NCBI RefSeq assembly: GCF_963576675.1
Contig: NC_088916.1
Span: forward strand, 16,034,501 to 16,098,500
From: Euphorbia lathyris
Taxonomy: Eukaryota; Streptophyta; Magnoliopsida; Malpighiales; Euphorbiaceae
DNA length: 64,000 bases
Direction: 5' to 3'
Shown here: piece by piece, positions 47,781 through 58,775 of the stretch
Position numbering within the stretch: position 1 is the first letter of the stretch
Layout of the letters: every line of letters begins with the position of its first letter
Notes under the pieces: model-generated
Seen by the model: the letters and a program-made list of their open reading frames with translations, nothing else
Databases searched by the model: none
What the model was told of the DNA's origin: nothing
Translations under genes and position numbers: made by a program

Positions 47781-48654
47781 CTATATAAAAAAATCAACTT
47801 CATTCAAAAGATTTGGTTATTTAATCAAATGAAACCAATGCATTGTGAATACATATTCTCAATGCAGAAAATCTTGAATTTTTCCAATATAACGTTAATT
47901 AATCTATTGAAATGACTACTTTGCCCTTAATACATCTCTCCTAAATTTGTATATTTATGCAAAAATTCTTTTTTTTTTTTAATTTTGTGACTTCATTAGA
48001 ATTATTTGCATTGATACTAAAATTCTCTCTCTTACCATTAATAAGGAAAATTTTGAAAAAATATTACTAAAAGTGCATTGGTAATACAAAACGACAATAA
48101 AAAAACAGATTAAAAAAGCTAAAAAGACCTATAATAAACCTAGAGAGAGTATATATTAGAACTTTGTAATAAAAATTAAACTAGGTATTTCATAGAGTAC
48201 ATGGGTGTTATATTACAAAATAATGGGAAAATATGTAAAAGCTAACCGTATAATGAATTATAGGTTTAAATTCCAAAATTAAGTCTAATCAATACCTTAA
48301 AAATGCATTATGTCACAAACTTTCTAAAATCACTAATTAGATCCTTAACTATGCTTTGAAAGTCAATTAGGTCTCTAACGTCTGCTAAAACCGTCAATTG
48401 GATATATCTCATGATTGAAATAAAATTTTGGTTCAACTATTTAATATTTCGGCTCGTTAGTACTTTACGATATTTTCAGGTTTGGCTATTGATTAGGCTA
48501 TTTATATTTTTATTTCACTTTCTATCAGTAGTTTAGGATATTTTCAATTTCTTTAATCGATTTGATTATTTTATATTTGCAGTTCGATTTTGATTAATAT
48601 TTTTCATATTTTCAATTTTAGTAAACAAAAAATCAGTTAAACCTAATAAAAAAA
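47781..48654. other. AT-rich DNA upstream of terpene synthase exon 2
   Basis: Intron 1 or 5' flank. I looked on the minus strand for a frame with the RRx8W or x-x-W-G pattern expected from exon 1 and found none. Confidence 0.5.
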
Positions 48655-49025
48655 GTTTAATACATCATTTGCTCCCTGAATTTGTCTAAAAAGTTTGATT
48701 GGCCTCTGAACTTTCAAAGTATTCTGATAGGCCTCTGAACTTGCATAAAATGTTCAGCTAGCCCTTGAACTTGCGTAAAATGTAATCAATTAATCACTTG
48801 GTTGTAAAAAAAAAATAAGTTAAATGCAGAAGATATGTTGCACGCATCTTAAAAAAAATAAAACGACCAAGGTCTCGGTATGCGACTCTAATATTAGAGA
48901 AGAAAAAGTTTTATAGTTGAACAATTAAAAACTTCTTTTTTTTAATATGTTTTAATCTATTTTATGAATTATGTAATAACATTATAAGGCACGTGCAACA
49001 TATCTTCCGCATTTAACTTATTTTT
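48655..49025. mobile_element. Foldback MITE-like element, copy 5 (right end lost)
   Basis: Starts GTTTAATACATCATTTGC. It shares 'GTAATCAATTAATCAC', 'GACCAAGGT' and 'TAATATTAGAGAAGA' with copies 1 and 3. The right half stops at about 49025 after 'CTTCCGCATTTAACTTA', so the right arm is deleted. Confidence 0.75.
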
Positions 49026-49332
49026 TTAATATGTCAGGGGCTTAATTGTGAAGATTAGTTATAAATCCATTCCGGTAACGGTTATTGTCGGATTACAATC
49101 AACATTGCTGCAGGACAAATCAAATGCAAAGATGGAAGTTTTGATATTCATCAATGGAATTTTGTGGAATTTAAGTTCTATTTCTAATACTTAAGAACGA
49201 TCAATGAAATTAGCCCTTAATTGTTTGTTTGTTTTTTTTTTTTTTTTGTACAATTGTAAGGATTGTACAACAAAGACTCATTAGTATCAGAAATAGAATT
49301 CAAAACCATCCACTTAACAGAATAAATATAAT

Positions 49333-49827
49333 GGGTAAATTTCAAATAAAACCCCTGTGGTTTTACTAATTTTCAGATAAAGGACTGTGGTTTACTTTTT
49401 GTCAAAACGAGGATTGAGGTTTCGCAATTGGATTAATGGTATTAAAACCATCTTTAACGACCTGAAAATGAAAATTTTCAAGAATTAAAGTTGTTCAATG
49501 TCATATTTTTTATGGAACTACATTTTCGATTTTCGAAAATCATATTTTTTAGAACTTTCTCTCTCTAAACATTAACTTTCTCTCTCTTTACCAAACATCA
49601 TCTAAACAATCTCAAAATAAAAAAGTTGAAGAATTAAAGTTTAGAATATTAGTAGTTCTTAAAATATGTCATTTTTGAAGTCGTCAATGGTGATTTTAAT
49701 AGTATCAATCGAAAAAGTCCTTATTTTCCTAAAGTTAAAACCTCAATCCTCGTTTTCACAAAAAGGAAACCACAGTCCTTTATCTGAAAATTAGTGAAAC
49801 CACAGGGGTTTTATTTGAAGTTTACCC
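49333..49827. mobile_element. Second Mutator-like MITE with 9-bp target duplication
   Basis: Inverted ends GGGTAAATTTCAAATAAAAC and its near complement at 49808-49827. Longer arms carry 'CCCCTGTGGTTTTACTAATTT' in part in both orientations. AAATATAAT is duplicated exactly (49324-49332 and 49828-49836). 495 bp, no coding capacity. A different family from the one at 22586, but the same structural type. Confidence 0.92.
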
Positions 49828-49836
49828 AAATATAAT

Positions 49837-50515
49837 TGATAACTTTCATTATTATCTGTATTCCATTTGAAACTTAGTTAGAAATAAAGCAAAAGTAAGA
49901 AAAGTTATAAGATTAAATAGAACTTTAGAATGTCTTAATTCAATTAATCACCATAACTTTTTCCGTATGCTTCTTTTTAATTGGTTCAACCATCATTATA
50001 ACTGTAGGGTTTATTTCATTGCCCAATAATTTATTACTAAAGAAAAGTTTAGTACATCACTAATGAGATTGAAAAAAAGTGAAAATGGTAAAATATCTCT
50101 TTTATTAATTATGAAAGCAATTATTACACTAATCCTATTACTAGGGTTACGGCTGTAAGGTGAGATAGTAACCTAGTTAATAAATATTTGATGATAATAA
50201 ATAATATCTACCATCCGTCTTCAAGATGGAGGTTGGGAAGAAACAAATCTCATCTTAAACTTAAAAATGTTGAGATGTGGAGCAGATAATGGTTTAATAA
50301 ATATATCCGAGCAGTTAAAGTGTTGTGGAAATGTGAGGAGTAGAAAGAAAACTCATGGTAATATAATAAGGAACCATATGACAATCAATATTAAGATGTT
50401 TGGTATGTTCGTAAAAACCCAGATTAGAGGCGTACTATCACAAAATAGTTTAATAGGTAAGGAAAGAGGAATTTGAAGTACTTGAAGCAAATAAGAAATC
50501 TATTTAAACTCACAA
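49837..50515. other. Spacer, no gene recognised
   Basis: AT-rich. 50220-50420 on the minus strand could be a worn copia end (it precedes copia pol on that strand), but no protein motif is visible. Confidence 0.4.
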
Positions 50516-51752
50516 CTAGTATTCGCATAATACGTTATTCATCTTCAGCAGAAGAATGACTAACACTGGTTTGCTTCTTGGCTTTCTAAGAAATAAGGGA
50601 ATCACCCAAAAAAATACAATAACCACCGACTGAACAACGTGTTTATTGTTTGCAATGACCCCAATCTGTGTCTTAAAACCCAATAAGGTGAACATTATTG
50701 ACAGATCTATAAAATAAAAAATATTGTGAATTACCCTTAAGATACCGAATAAGATGAAAAACTGCATCCACATGATTGGAACTCGGACTATGCATAAATT
50801 GGCTAAGATGTGTTGAACAGCAAATCTTATGTCCGGTTGAGTAAAATTTAGATAGGAAGCCACCAAACAAAACGTCGATAAAGATTTGGATAAGTAGAAA
50901 CAATGCCAATAGAGGGATCTAAATTTATATCCAGATGCTTGAGATAGGAAGTAGACGAGGCATCATCAAGATCGGTATACAAAATTAAATCAACCACGTA
51001 CTTACATTAAGATAAAAAAAATGTCATCACTTGTTCGGCAATCTCAATATCGAGAAAATATTTGGCATGTCCAAGATCTTTAATAGTAAAAAGAGCATGT
51101 AGATGAGTTTTAATATGGGTGATATATAGCAGATTCAGAATTACATGTGGTGAGAACCGAGGTGGGACATTCGCATCAGAATTACATATCACCCTTCGAG
51201 AAGTTATGAGAACCTCCATAACTTCTTCGCATGTCTTCACAGACTCTGCCCGAAACCGAGGTGGGACATTCTTGGCACGTAACATGCTTCTATCTCGGCA
51301 AGGTATTTGTTTTTCCTTTCTACTACTCCATTTTTTAGAGTATTAAGGCAATTCAATTATCGTCTAAGCTTGTTGTTTTGAAAATATCTTGAGAACTCGT
51401 GTGAAGTATACTATCCTTCATTGTCAATATGAAGGCATTGGATCTTCGGATCAAGTTCCTTCTTGACCTTTTCTTTAAACTTTTGCAACTTGTTAAATTC
51501 TTTTGATTTGTGTTTCATAAAGTACACCAACACGTACTTTGAGAAATCATCAATTAAAGTTATCATATATTTGATGACCACTAACTGATGTCTGCTTTAT
51601 ACAACCAAATACATATGAGTGCACCAACTCGAGTGGCTCAATTGCTCAAACTAGGAATCTTCATATTGAAGTTGGTGGGGTTTCCCAAATTGGCATCCAA
51701 CACATATTATATCATCTTGAATGTCCAATTGTGGAAGTCTCTTAAGCATTGA
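50516..51752 (-). pseudogene. Decayed copia pol (RT-RNase H end and integrase), 3' part
   Basis: Minus-strand traces: near 51700-51400 'DIICVGCQFGKPHQL', 'VYFMKHKSKEFNKLQKFKEKVKKELD' and 'QCLHIDNEG' of an integrase. Near 51100 'ALFTIKDLGHAKYFLDIEIAE', and near 50850-50700 'STHLSQFMHSPSSNH' and 'LIRYLKGNSQYFLFY' of RT/RNase H. An unrelated 150 bp (51119-51270) with two copies of 'GAACCGAGGTGGGACATTC'-like text separates integrase and RT. It continues at 55985 beyond the inserted element. Confidence 0.82.
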
Positions 51753-53089
51753 TGATACAGATCGGGTTCGGGACGTGTTAGTTTTAATCGTAAGCTAACA
51801 AAGAGGTTCTTCTCAAGCTAAACTTGAAGGAGTTAATCCCGGGTTTTATGGACTAAATCCAAAGGAATAGTGAAATCCCCATTGTTGAAGGTAAAAACCT
51901 TAACAAAGCTTCAATGAAGAAAATATAATATTTGATTGATAAAAGTTGTGTTCTTACAATGGAAAGGATGAATTTATATCATCCAAGACTTAAAGATGAA
52001 TTACAATAAAGGGTAAGTACTTATAACTAAATAGATAAACCCTAAAGGGGTAAGGTGGGGTAAGTGAAAACAAGTGGCAAACTAGTAAATAAGAGCTAAA
52101 GACAAACAACAATTATTAAGGGCAAAACAGTAAATATAGTGGGCAGGCTGGTGTCAGACTTGTCCCCCCCACCCCTTGGTGAGCAAGTAATCCCTATTCT
52201 CCTTTGTGAGCAAGTAATCCTGAGCCCCTCCTTGAGGAGCAAGCAATCCCAGAAGTAGATCCACCGAGGTAGATACATCGAGTGGATCCGCCAACGTAGA
52301 TACATCTATTAGATCCGCCCAAGTAGATACAAGGAGTAGATACGTCGAAGTACACCCGTTTCAGAAGATACTTGAGGGAGATACGTCGAAGGAGATCCCC
52401 CTCACATAGATGCTTGAAGGAGATATATTCAAAGTTGGTTCATTGAAGTAGATCCGCCCAGGGGATACTGGAAGTAGATACGTCGATGAGTAGATCCGCC
52501 CAAGTAGATGCCTGAGTGAGATACGTCGACGTAGGCCTGCTAAAAGGATACTTGAGGGAGATAGATTGAAGTAGACATAGGTGATCCGCCCAAGTAGATG
52601 CCTGAGTGAGATACGTCGACGTAGGCCTACTAAAAGGATACTTGAGGGAGATAGATTGAAGTAGACATAGGTGATCCGCCCAAGTAGGTGCTGGAAGGAG
52701 ATCCGTCGAGGTAGATTCACTGAGGTAGATACTTCGAGGAGATCCATCGAATTAGATCTGTCAATAAGATCCATCGAAGAGATCCATCGAAGAGATCCGT
52801 CGTTGAGATCCATCGGTGAGATCCATCGAAGAGATCCATCAAAAGAGGCCCGTCGAAGAGATCCATCAAAGAAGATCCGCCGAAGAGATCCATCAAAGGA
52901 GATCCATGAAAGGAGATCCGTCTAAGAGATCCGCCCAGATAGATACACTCAAAAGAAAAAAAGATATACTAGAACTTTAAGTGTGTCTTCCTCCTCTTCT
53001 GAATCACTTCCCCACATACCTGATGAAATTTGTTACATTGCTACTTCCCTAACCTGGACTTGGAATTTGTCGAAAAGATGTCCGCATCA
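51753..53089 (-). repeat. 3' LTR of the non-autonomous element, with internal tandem repeats
   Basis: 1337 bp. Contains a 90-bp tandem duplication (52493-52582 and 52583-52672) and a minisatellite of about 12-13 bp (GAGATCCATCGAA and variants) at about 52735-52930. 'GAGCAAGTAATCC' also recurs three times near 52180-52250. Long frames here are products of the repeats, not genes. Confidence 0.93.
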
Positions 53090-53161
53090 TACTCTCTTTC
53101 TTAAAAAAAAAGAAATGGGATCACTTTCGCCTTTAAACACCAGCAGACCATACGCTCTTTA

Positions 53162-54562
53162 TCACTTGACGTGCCCCTCCCATTCGCCAAGTGTTCCATG
53201 AAGCTCTTCATCGTCATCATCATAGGGGTACTCATTTTGGCTCCATCCAACATCCTCCAACTCATCATCACAGTAGAACCTATCTTCATTATCTTCATAA
53301 TTAGAAGCTCCGCTTTGGTTCCACTCAAGGCTCCTTGATTTAGCTTCATACACCCTACCTTCATCAGCTTCATAAGTATATTCATTTTGGCTCCACTCAC
53401 CATCCTCCGACTCATCATCACAATGAAATTGGTTCCCCTCATTTTCATAAGTAGCCTCACTTTGGTTCCGCTCAGTGATCCGATGCTCATCTCTATCATA
53501 ATAGGTTTCATCATCTTCATCATAATCAAGTTCATTCTCATGATGATGAAATCTACCTTCATTATATAACTCACCATCAAAATCACTCTCTTCCCCTTCA
53601 ACCTCATTCCTGGACCCATTATCATCATACTCACATTCATTGCTGCTATCTAGCCCATTCTCATAAGGGTCCTCCTCTCTATCAATCTTCCACCCGAGTT
53701 CACCTCTTTCATAATTATTTCCAAATTCGTACAACTCCTCTTCCTCCACCCAATCTTTCCCACGAACTCTCGCTTCCATCCGCTCCTTTTTATAGTTCAA
53801 TCCGATCACTCCATTTGCCGAGTGGTCCGACTTAAACGACGTTCGACATCCGAGCATTGTTGATCCGTCAACATCTCTCCCATCACCATAATCATCAACC
53901 TCCACACATAAAATGAATTCATCATCCGCCTTAAAGAGATTCGCCAGCCCAAAATCATCATCCACTTCTTTAGGATTAAGGTTATCACCCTCATTAAGCA
54001 TACAAGTGAAGTTTTTCCTATGGGGCATTTCATCAAACACATAGTATGCACCCTTTTCTATTTGAACTTCTTCAAAGTTCCTATATGCTATCCCCTCTTC
54101 CTCCTCATTCACAGATACATTTAAGTCCTCATTCACAAAGTCATTAGTAACAACTCCATAATGAGAACTTAAATCACTCACAACATCACAACCAACCAAA
54201 TCCTCACTAATAGTAGGCATACCCTTAACTTCCACATCAAGAACTGGAAGTTTTGGATTTACCTCTTCCTGGCGCAACAGTGGACAGATTTGGCCTGAAT
54301 CTTTAGGAGGTGAGATAGTGGCTTCTCCATCTTCAGGGACTTTTTCCCTCCTCCGATTTAGATCCCCGGTGGTGGGTCTGAGTAGGGCGAGAGCCGCTAG
54401 TCGGGAGTTTGCCCAAGAGGTGGATAACTCCTGGAACCGTTGGTTGGCTTGCCTCTACCTCTCAATACTGGCTTGGATCTGTTCCGCGAGGCGCTCCCTC
54501 AGCTTTTCATATTTCCGGTCACTGGCCTCCCTAGAACCTTGTGATTGACGAGGTTGAACCAT
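53162..54562 (-). CDS. Acidic repeat-rich ORF of the non-autonomous LTR element (one internal stop)
   Basis: From ATG 54562, shortly after the primer site, the frame runs 467 codons to 53162 with a single TAG at codon 36 (54455-54457). An intact 371-codon frame starts at 54277. The N-terminus is basic and helical ('SREASDRKYEKLRERLAEQI'), recalling the start of some Ty3 gag proteins. The rest is very rich in Asp, Glu, Tyr and Asn. It ends in about two imperfect repeats of 45 residues carrying 'FHCDDESEDGEWSQNEYTY' and 'FYCDDELEDVGWSQNEYPY'. There is no zinc knuckle, protease, RT or integrase. I do not recognise a family. A long open frame in a gag- and pol-less element suggests either recent capture or a trans-acting role. 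Confidence 0.7.
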
Positions 54563-54594
54563 TGCCAAAGAAGTTTCGGGTCAGGAAACGATCG

Positions 54595-54606
54595 GCTCTG
54601 ATACCA
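54595..54606 (-). other. Primer binding site (tRNA-iMet) of the non-autonomous element
   Basis: The minus strand reads TGGTATCAGAGC two bases from the LTR end at 54609. This sets the element's orientation. Confidence 0.88.
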
Positions 54607-54608
54607 AC

Positions 54609-55984
54609 TGATACAGATCGGGTTCTGGACGTGTTAGTTTTAATCATAAGCTAACAAAGAGGTTCTTCTCAAGCTAAACTTGAAGGAGTTAATCCCGGGT
54701 TTTATGGACTAAATCCAAAGGAATAGTGAAATCCCCATTGTTGAAGGTAAAAACCTTAACAAAGCTTCAATGAAGAAGATATAATATTTGATTGATAAAA
54801 GTTGTGTTCTTACAATGGAAAGGATGAATTTATATCATCCAAGACCTAAAGATGAATTACAATAAAGGGTAAGTACTTATAACTAAATAGATAAACCCTA
54901 AAGGGGTAAGGTGGGGTAAGTGAAAACAAGTGGCAAACTAGTAAATAAGAGCTAAAGACAAACAACAATTATTAAGGGCAAAACAGTAAATATAGTGGGC
55001 AGGATGGTGTCAGACTTGTCCCCCCCACCCCTTGGTGAGCAAGTAATCCCTATTCTCCTTTGTGAGCAAGTAATCCTGAGCCCCTCCTTGAGGAGCAAGC
55101 AATCCCAGAAGTAGATCCACCGAGGTAGATACATCGAGTGGATCCGCCAACGTAGATACATCGATTAGATCCGCCCAAGTAGATACAAGGAGTAGATACG
55201 TCGAAGTACACCCATTTCAGAATATACTTGAGGGAGATACATCGAAGGAGATCCCCCTCACATAGATGCTTGAAGGAGATATATTCAAAGTTGGTTCATT
55301 GAAGTAGATCCGCCCAGGGGATACTGGAAGTAGATACGTCGATGAGTAGATCCGCCCAAGTAGATGCCTGAGTGAGATACGTCGACGTAGGCCTGGTAAA
55401 AGGATACTTGAGGGAGATAGATTGAAGTAGACATAGGTGATCCACCCAAGTAGATGCCTGAGTGAGATACGTCGACGTAGGCCTGCTAAAAGGATACTTG
55501 AGGGAGATAGATTGAAGTAGACATAGGTGATCCGCCCAAGTAGGTGCTGGAAGGAGATCCGTCGAGGTAGATTCACTGAGGTAGATACTTCGAGGAGATC
55601 CATCGAATTAGATCTGTCAATAAGATCCATCGAAGAGATCCGTCGATGAGATCCATCGAAGAGATCCGTCGTTGAGATCCATCGGTGAGATCCATCGAAG
55701 GGATCCATCGGTGAGATCCATCGAAGGGATCCATCAAAAGAGGCCCGCCGAAGAGATCCATCAAAGAAAATCCGCCGAAGAGATCCATCAAAGGAGATCC
55801 ATGAAAGGAGATTCGTCTAAGAGATCCGCCCAGATAGATACACTCAAAAGAAAAAAAGATATACTAGAACTTTAAGTGTGTCTTCCTCCTCTTCTGAATC
55901 ACTTCCCCATATACCTGACGAAATTTGTTACCTTGCTACTTCCCTAACCTAGACTTGGAATTTGTCGAAAAGATATCCGCATCA
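54609..55984 (-). repeat. 5' LTR of the non-autonomous element
   Basis: 1376 bp. It matches 51753-53089 but carries 39 bp more of the GAGATCCATCGAA-type minisatellite (about 55610-55740), equal to three 13-bp units. Confidence 0.93.
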
Positions 55985-56330
55985 ATTGACTTCTTCATCA
56001 TCACTTTCAACTTATGGTAGCTTACGTGTCCCATGCATGCATGCCACAAAACAGGTGTCTCGTTCTTTCTAGCCTTGTATATGTAGGTTGTTTGTGATGA
56101 CATTACATTGACATACTCGAGTTTTCATCCTTTTATAAAGGTGTGTAAGTTTTTTGTGTTTGTTTGATGTCGATGCTCACCGCACTATTATTTTCTCATG
56201 GAAACTATGGTGGGTTCAATAGCTATTGTGAATTTAGGGCAATCCATTGGTTTTGATAGATAATGCACTGTAAGTAGTGCTCATGGAGGAGGCGGAGTGG
56301 AACTTCTATAGAAACAAAAGGTTTCAGTTA
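55985..56330 (-). pseudogene. Decayed copia pre-integrase region, 5' part
   Basis: The minus strand reads 'KNETPVLWHA' in part, then a 'GHVSYHKLKVMMKKS'-like stretch broken by stops. It joins in sense with the integrase traces below 51752. The non-autonomous element therefore sits inside the integrase zinc-finger region. Confidence 0.7.
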
Positions 56331-56624
56331 GTTTGTTAAGTTTGGGAATAACTTCGTTGCTGTTAAAATATCATCGTCGGCTACTGCTGACTGGAGTTTG
56401 ATGGGGTTTTATGGCTTCCTCATTTTTTATTAATTTTTATACTCAAAACGGCGTAGTTTGAGGGGATTCAAACCTTGGACTCTTCAACTACACTCCACAC
56501 TGCTTAGCATTGAGATAATTGTTTTTTTGTGTATTATGTCGCGCGTTGCTTAATATACTACTGCTCTTGTAGCTTCTATTTTTTAATATTTGATGCATGC
56601 ACTTATTAATATCGATTAAATGTC
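56331..56624. other. Spacer, nothing recognised
   Basis: Contains 'TTTATACTCAAAACGGCGTAG' (56438), which recurs as 'TTTATACTCAAAACAACGTAG' at 57331. The block 56625-57330 may lie between two related ends. Confidence 0.4.
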
Positions 56625-56735
56625 CATAATAATGAATTATTAATAGAAAAAAAAGAAATATGCATAATAATGAATTATTAATAGAAAAAAAGAAATGTTC
56701 ATAATAATGAATTATTAATAGAAAAAAAATCCAAG
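56625..56735. repeat. Three tandem copies of a palindromic 37-38-bp unit
   Basis: CATAATAATGAATTATTAATAG begins at 56625, 56663 and 56700, each followed by an A-rich tail. TAATAATGAATTATTA is an inverted repeat within every unit. Confidence 0.85.
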
Positions 56736-56830
56736 AACATGCTCAAATTTTTTATTTATTTAATTCCTCTATATTTTTGTAATTTATGTTTTAAAATGTT
56801 AAGGACGATGTTCTAAATATTGTTACATAT

Positions 56831-57220
56831 GTTCTAAACTTTATAATTTGTGTTCTAAAAATTAAGTATAATGTTTTAAAAAAATCAGTAAATATATGGA
56901 CCATTTTTGCATTTGTTCTATAATATAATTTATAACTCATATTCTAAATAACATAACGTATGTTCTAAAAAACATAACGTATGTTCTAAAGTTTATAATT
57001 TGTGTTCCAAAAATTAAGTATAATGTTCTAAAAAAATCAGTAGATATCTGGATCGTTTTTTTCATTTATTCTATAATATAATTTATAACTCATGTTCGAA
57101 AAAACATAACACATGTTCTAAAAAACATAACGTATGTTCTAAAAAATATGTCGTACGTTCTAAACTTCATAGTTCGTGTTTTAAAAGTTAAAATATATGT
57201 TCTAACGTATGTTTTAAAAA
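56831..57220. repeat. Tandem repeat of about 152 bp, 2.5 copies, rich in GTTCTAAA
   Basis: Copies start at 56831, 56983 and (partial) about 57157, each opening GTTCTAAA(C/G)TT(T/C)ATA. The words TATGTTCTAAA and CATAACGTATG recur inside. No coding frame. Boundaries are clear for the first two copies only. Confidence 0.75.
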
Positions 57221-57717
57221 ATATATTTTCTTATATAACATAAATTACAAAAATATAAATGAATTAAATAAATAAGAAATTGGAAGGGTCCAAGGTTCGA
57301 ATCTCATCATTAGTAGTGTTTTTCATTGATTTTTATACTCAAAACAACGTAGTTTTGAGTGTTCTCACCATAAGGAAGTGTCCTCACCTAAGAGGAGGTT
57401 CTCACTATATATGGGTTAAAAATGGAAAACATCCAAATCAGTCCCTGGTTTTGCAAAATAATTTGAAACAATACCCAAATATAATTAAACCCACGTATTA
57501 AAGCCTAACTACATACTACCTATATATGTCCTAAAAATAATTAACTCACACATATCAAATAAATACATAAATATTTACGTATGCTAATACATAATTTAAG
57601 ACTATTTAAATAATTAGATACATATATAGAAACCAATATCTAAAACCAAAAAAACCAAAACAGCTCAAAAAGAGAATTTTTAAAGTACCAAAGGAAAATC
57701 CGTCACTAAACTTTTTT
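57221..57717. other. Spacer with transposon-end-like text
   Basis: 57350-57415 has 'GTTCTCACC', 'GTCCTCACCTAAGAGGAGG' and 'GTTCTCACTATATA', a set of short repeats seen at the ends of some dicot DNA elements. The rest is AT-rich. No gene. Confidence 0.35.
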
Positions 57718-58775
57718 TGTGACAGAAAATGGAAAACGTCAGAAACAGTCCATCCACTTTTCAGATTAATTAAAAGACATTAAATCTACTCTATTTCATC
57801 ATTTTAATCCTAAAACTACCCAAATCGGGTCATAGTTTGTAATGGAGGAATTCTAAACGAAGTTTTGTTTAAAATAACGATTTAAAAACACTTTTAAATA
57901 ACGGATCTACGCCGTTTTAATCCCGAACTACCCCTAAATCGGGTCACGGTTCATATTAAAAATAAACCAAACAAATACTTATCAAATAATAGAAATATTA
58001 AAACAGAAATTAATCTAACCAATAAATTTAATAAAAAATGCAAAAATAAATAAATGGGTCTAGTTCCTCAGATTGTTACCTCTTAATCGATAACGGAAGT
58101 CCAAATTGAGTCGTTTTTTAGCGTTTTAGCCACGTTTCCAAGTTCAGGATTTTTCTAATTTTTTTAAGAGTTCAGATCTAAATTTTTCCTCCTCCCTTTT
58201 TGAGCATTGGGCTCCGTGCTATTTATAGGCACGGAGCCCAAGAGGGGTTTTGGCACTCGAGCCGCGACTTGAGTGACAAAGTGGGTTCCTTTGGCACTCC
58301 AGGCTGCCCCTGGGAGCCGGCCCATGCCCATTTCGCAGGCCCGTGGCCTTTTAATATATATATATATTTTTTTTTTTTTTCTAAAAAAATACAAATACAA
58401 ATGACAACCAACTAGACGAAAATTTTAACATTCGACGAGAACAAATACAATTAGCTTGACTAAAATATTTTTTAAAAATTCCTTTTCAAGTTTTTAACGA
58501 TTTAAATACCAATTAAAATTTTGATATAAAAAAAGGTAAATTAAATATGACGTAGTGCTCAATCCCGAACTTAGAATTTTATTTTCATTTGCGGAACCAT
58601 TTTAACCGACGTCTCGATTTAATTTTTAGAATTTAATCAAGACCGTTCTAACGGTTCAATCGAACGAAGTTTGGTTTTGTTATTATTTTTTTGACTCGAC
58701 GTTTATTTCAATCGACTGATTTGGATTCCTTTTTTATAATTTTTCTTCATCAGTCCTCCGACCCTAGTGTCTACA
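57718..58775 (-). repeat. Ty3-like LTR (minus strand) with TATA box inside a hairpin
   Basis: The minus strand starts TGTAGACACTAGGGTCGGAGG at 58775, a typical plant Ty3 LTR start. LINE sequence adjoins it directly. A CTATAAATA box (58220-58228, minus) lies within a perfect 13-bp inverted repeat. The other end is uncertain; TGTGACAG at 57718 is one candidate. No partner LTR is present and no target duplication was found. Confidence 0.55.
58207..58241 (-). promoter_or_regulatory. TATA box in the loop of a 13-bp perfect inverted repeat
   Basis: TTGGGCTCCGTGC (58207-58219) and GCACGGAGCCCAA (58229-58241) flank TATTTATAG, which reads CTATAAATA on the minus strand. It lies within the Ty3-like LTR about where its promoter should be. 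Confidence 0.7.

Larger units (their letters stand above)
51753..55984 (-). mobile_element. Non-autonomous LTR retrotransposon with an acidic ORF, target duplication ATTGA
   Basis: Direct repeats 51753-53089 and 54609-55984 begin TGATACAG and end GCATCA. ATTGA is duplicated exactly (51748-51752 and 55985-55989). On the minus strand a tRNA-iMet primer site lies at 54595-54606 and a purine tract (AAGAAAGAGAGTA) ends at the LTR boundary near 53090. Internal DNA is only 1519 bp and holds one ORF with no gag or pol domain. The LTRs are about 98% alike by eye apart from a 39-bp repeat-number difference. It is inserted in the pre-integrase region of the older copia copy. Its proteins for movement must come from another element. 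Confidence 0.92.

Noticed and set aside
52361..52813. 150-codon minus-strand frame (and a 163-codon twin at 55217-55708)
   Set aside because: Lies inside the LTR minisatellites; the frame is kept open by the repeat unit and has no domain.
58164..58415. Overlapping frames around the 58.2-kb hairpin
   Set aside because: They arise from the inverted repeat and GC-rich LTR text; not coding.
57718..58775. Exact 5-bp duplication for the Ty3-like LTR (ACAGG at 58776, also at 56048)
   Set aside because: The upstream ACAGG lies within readable copia coding sequence, so the match is probably chance.
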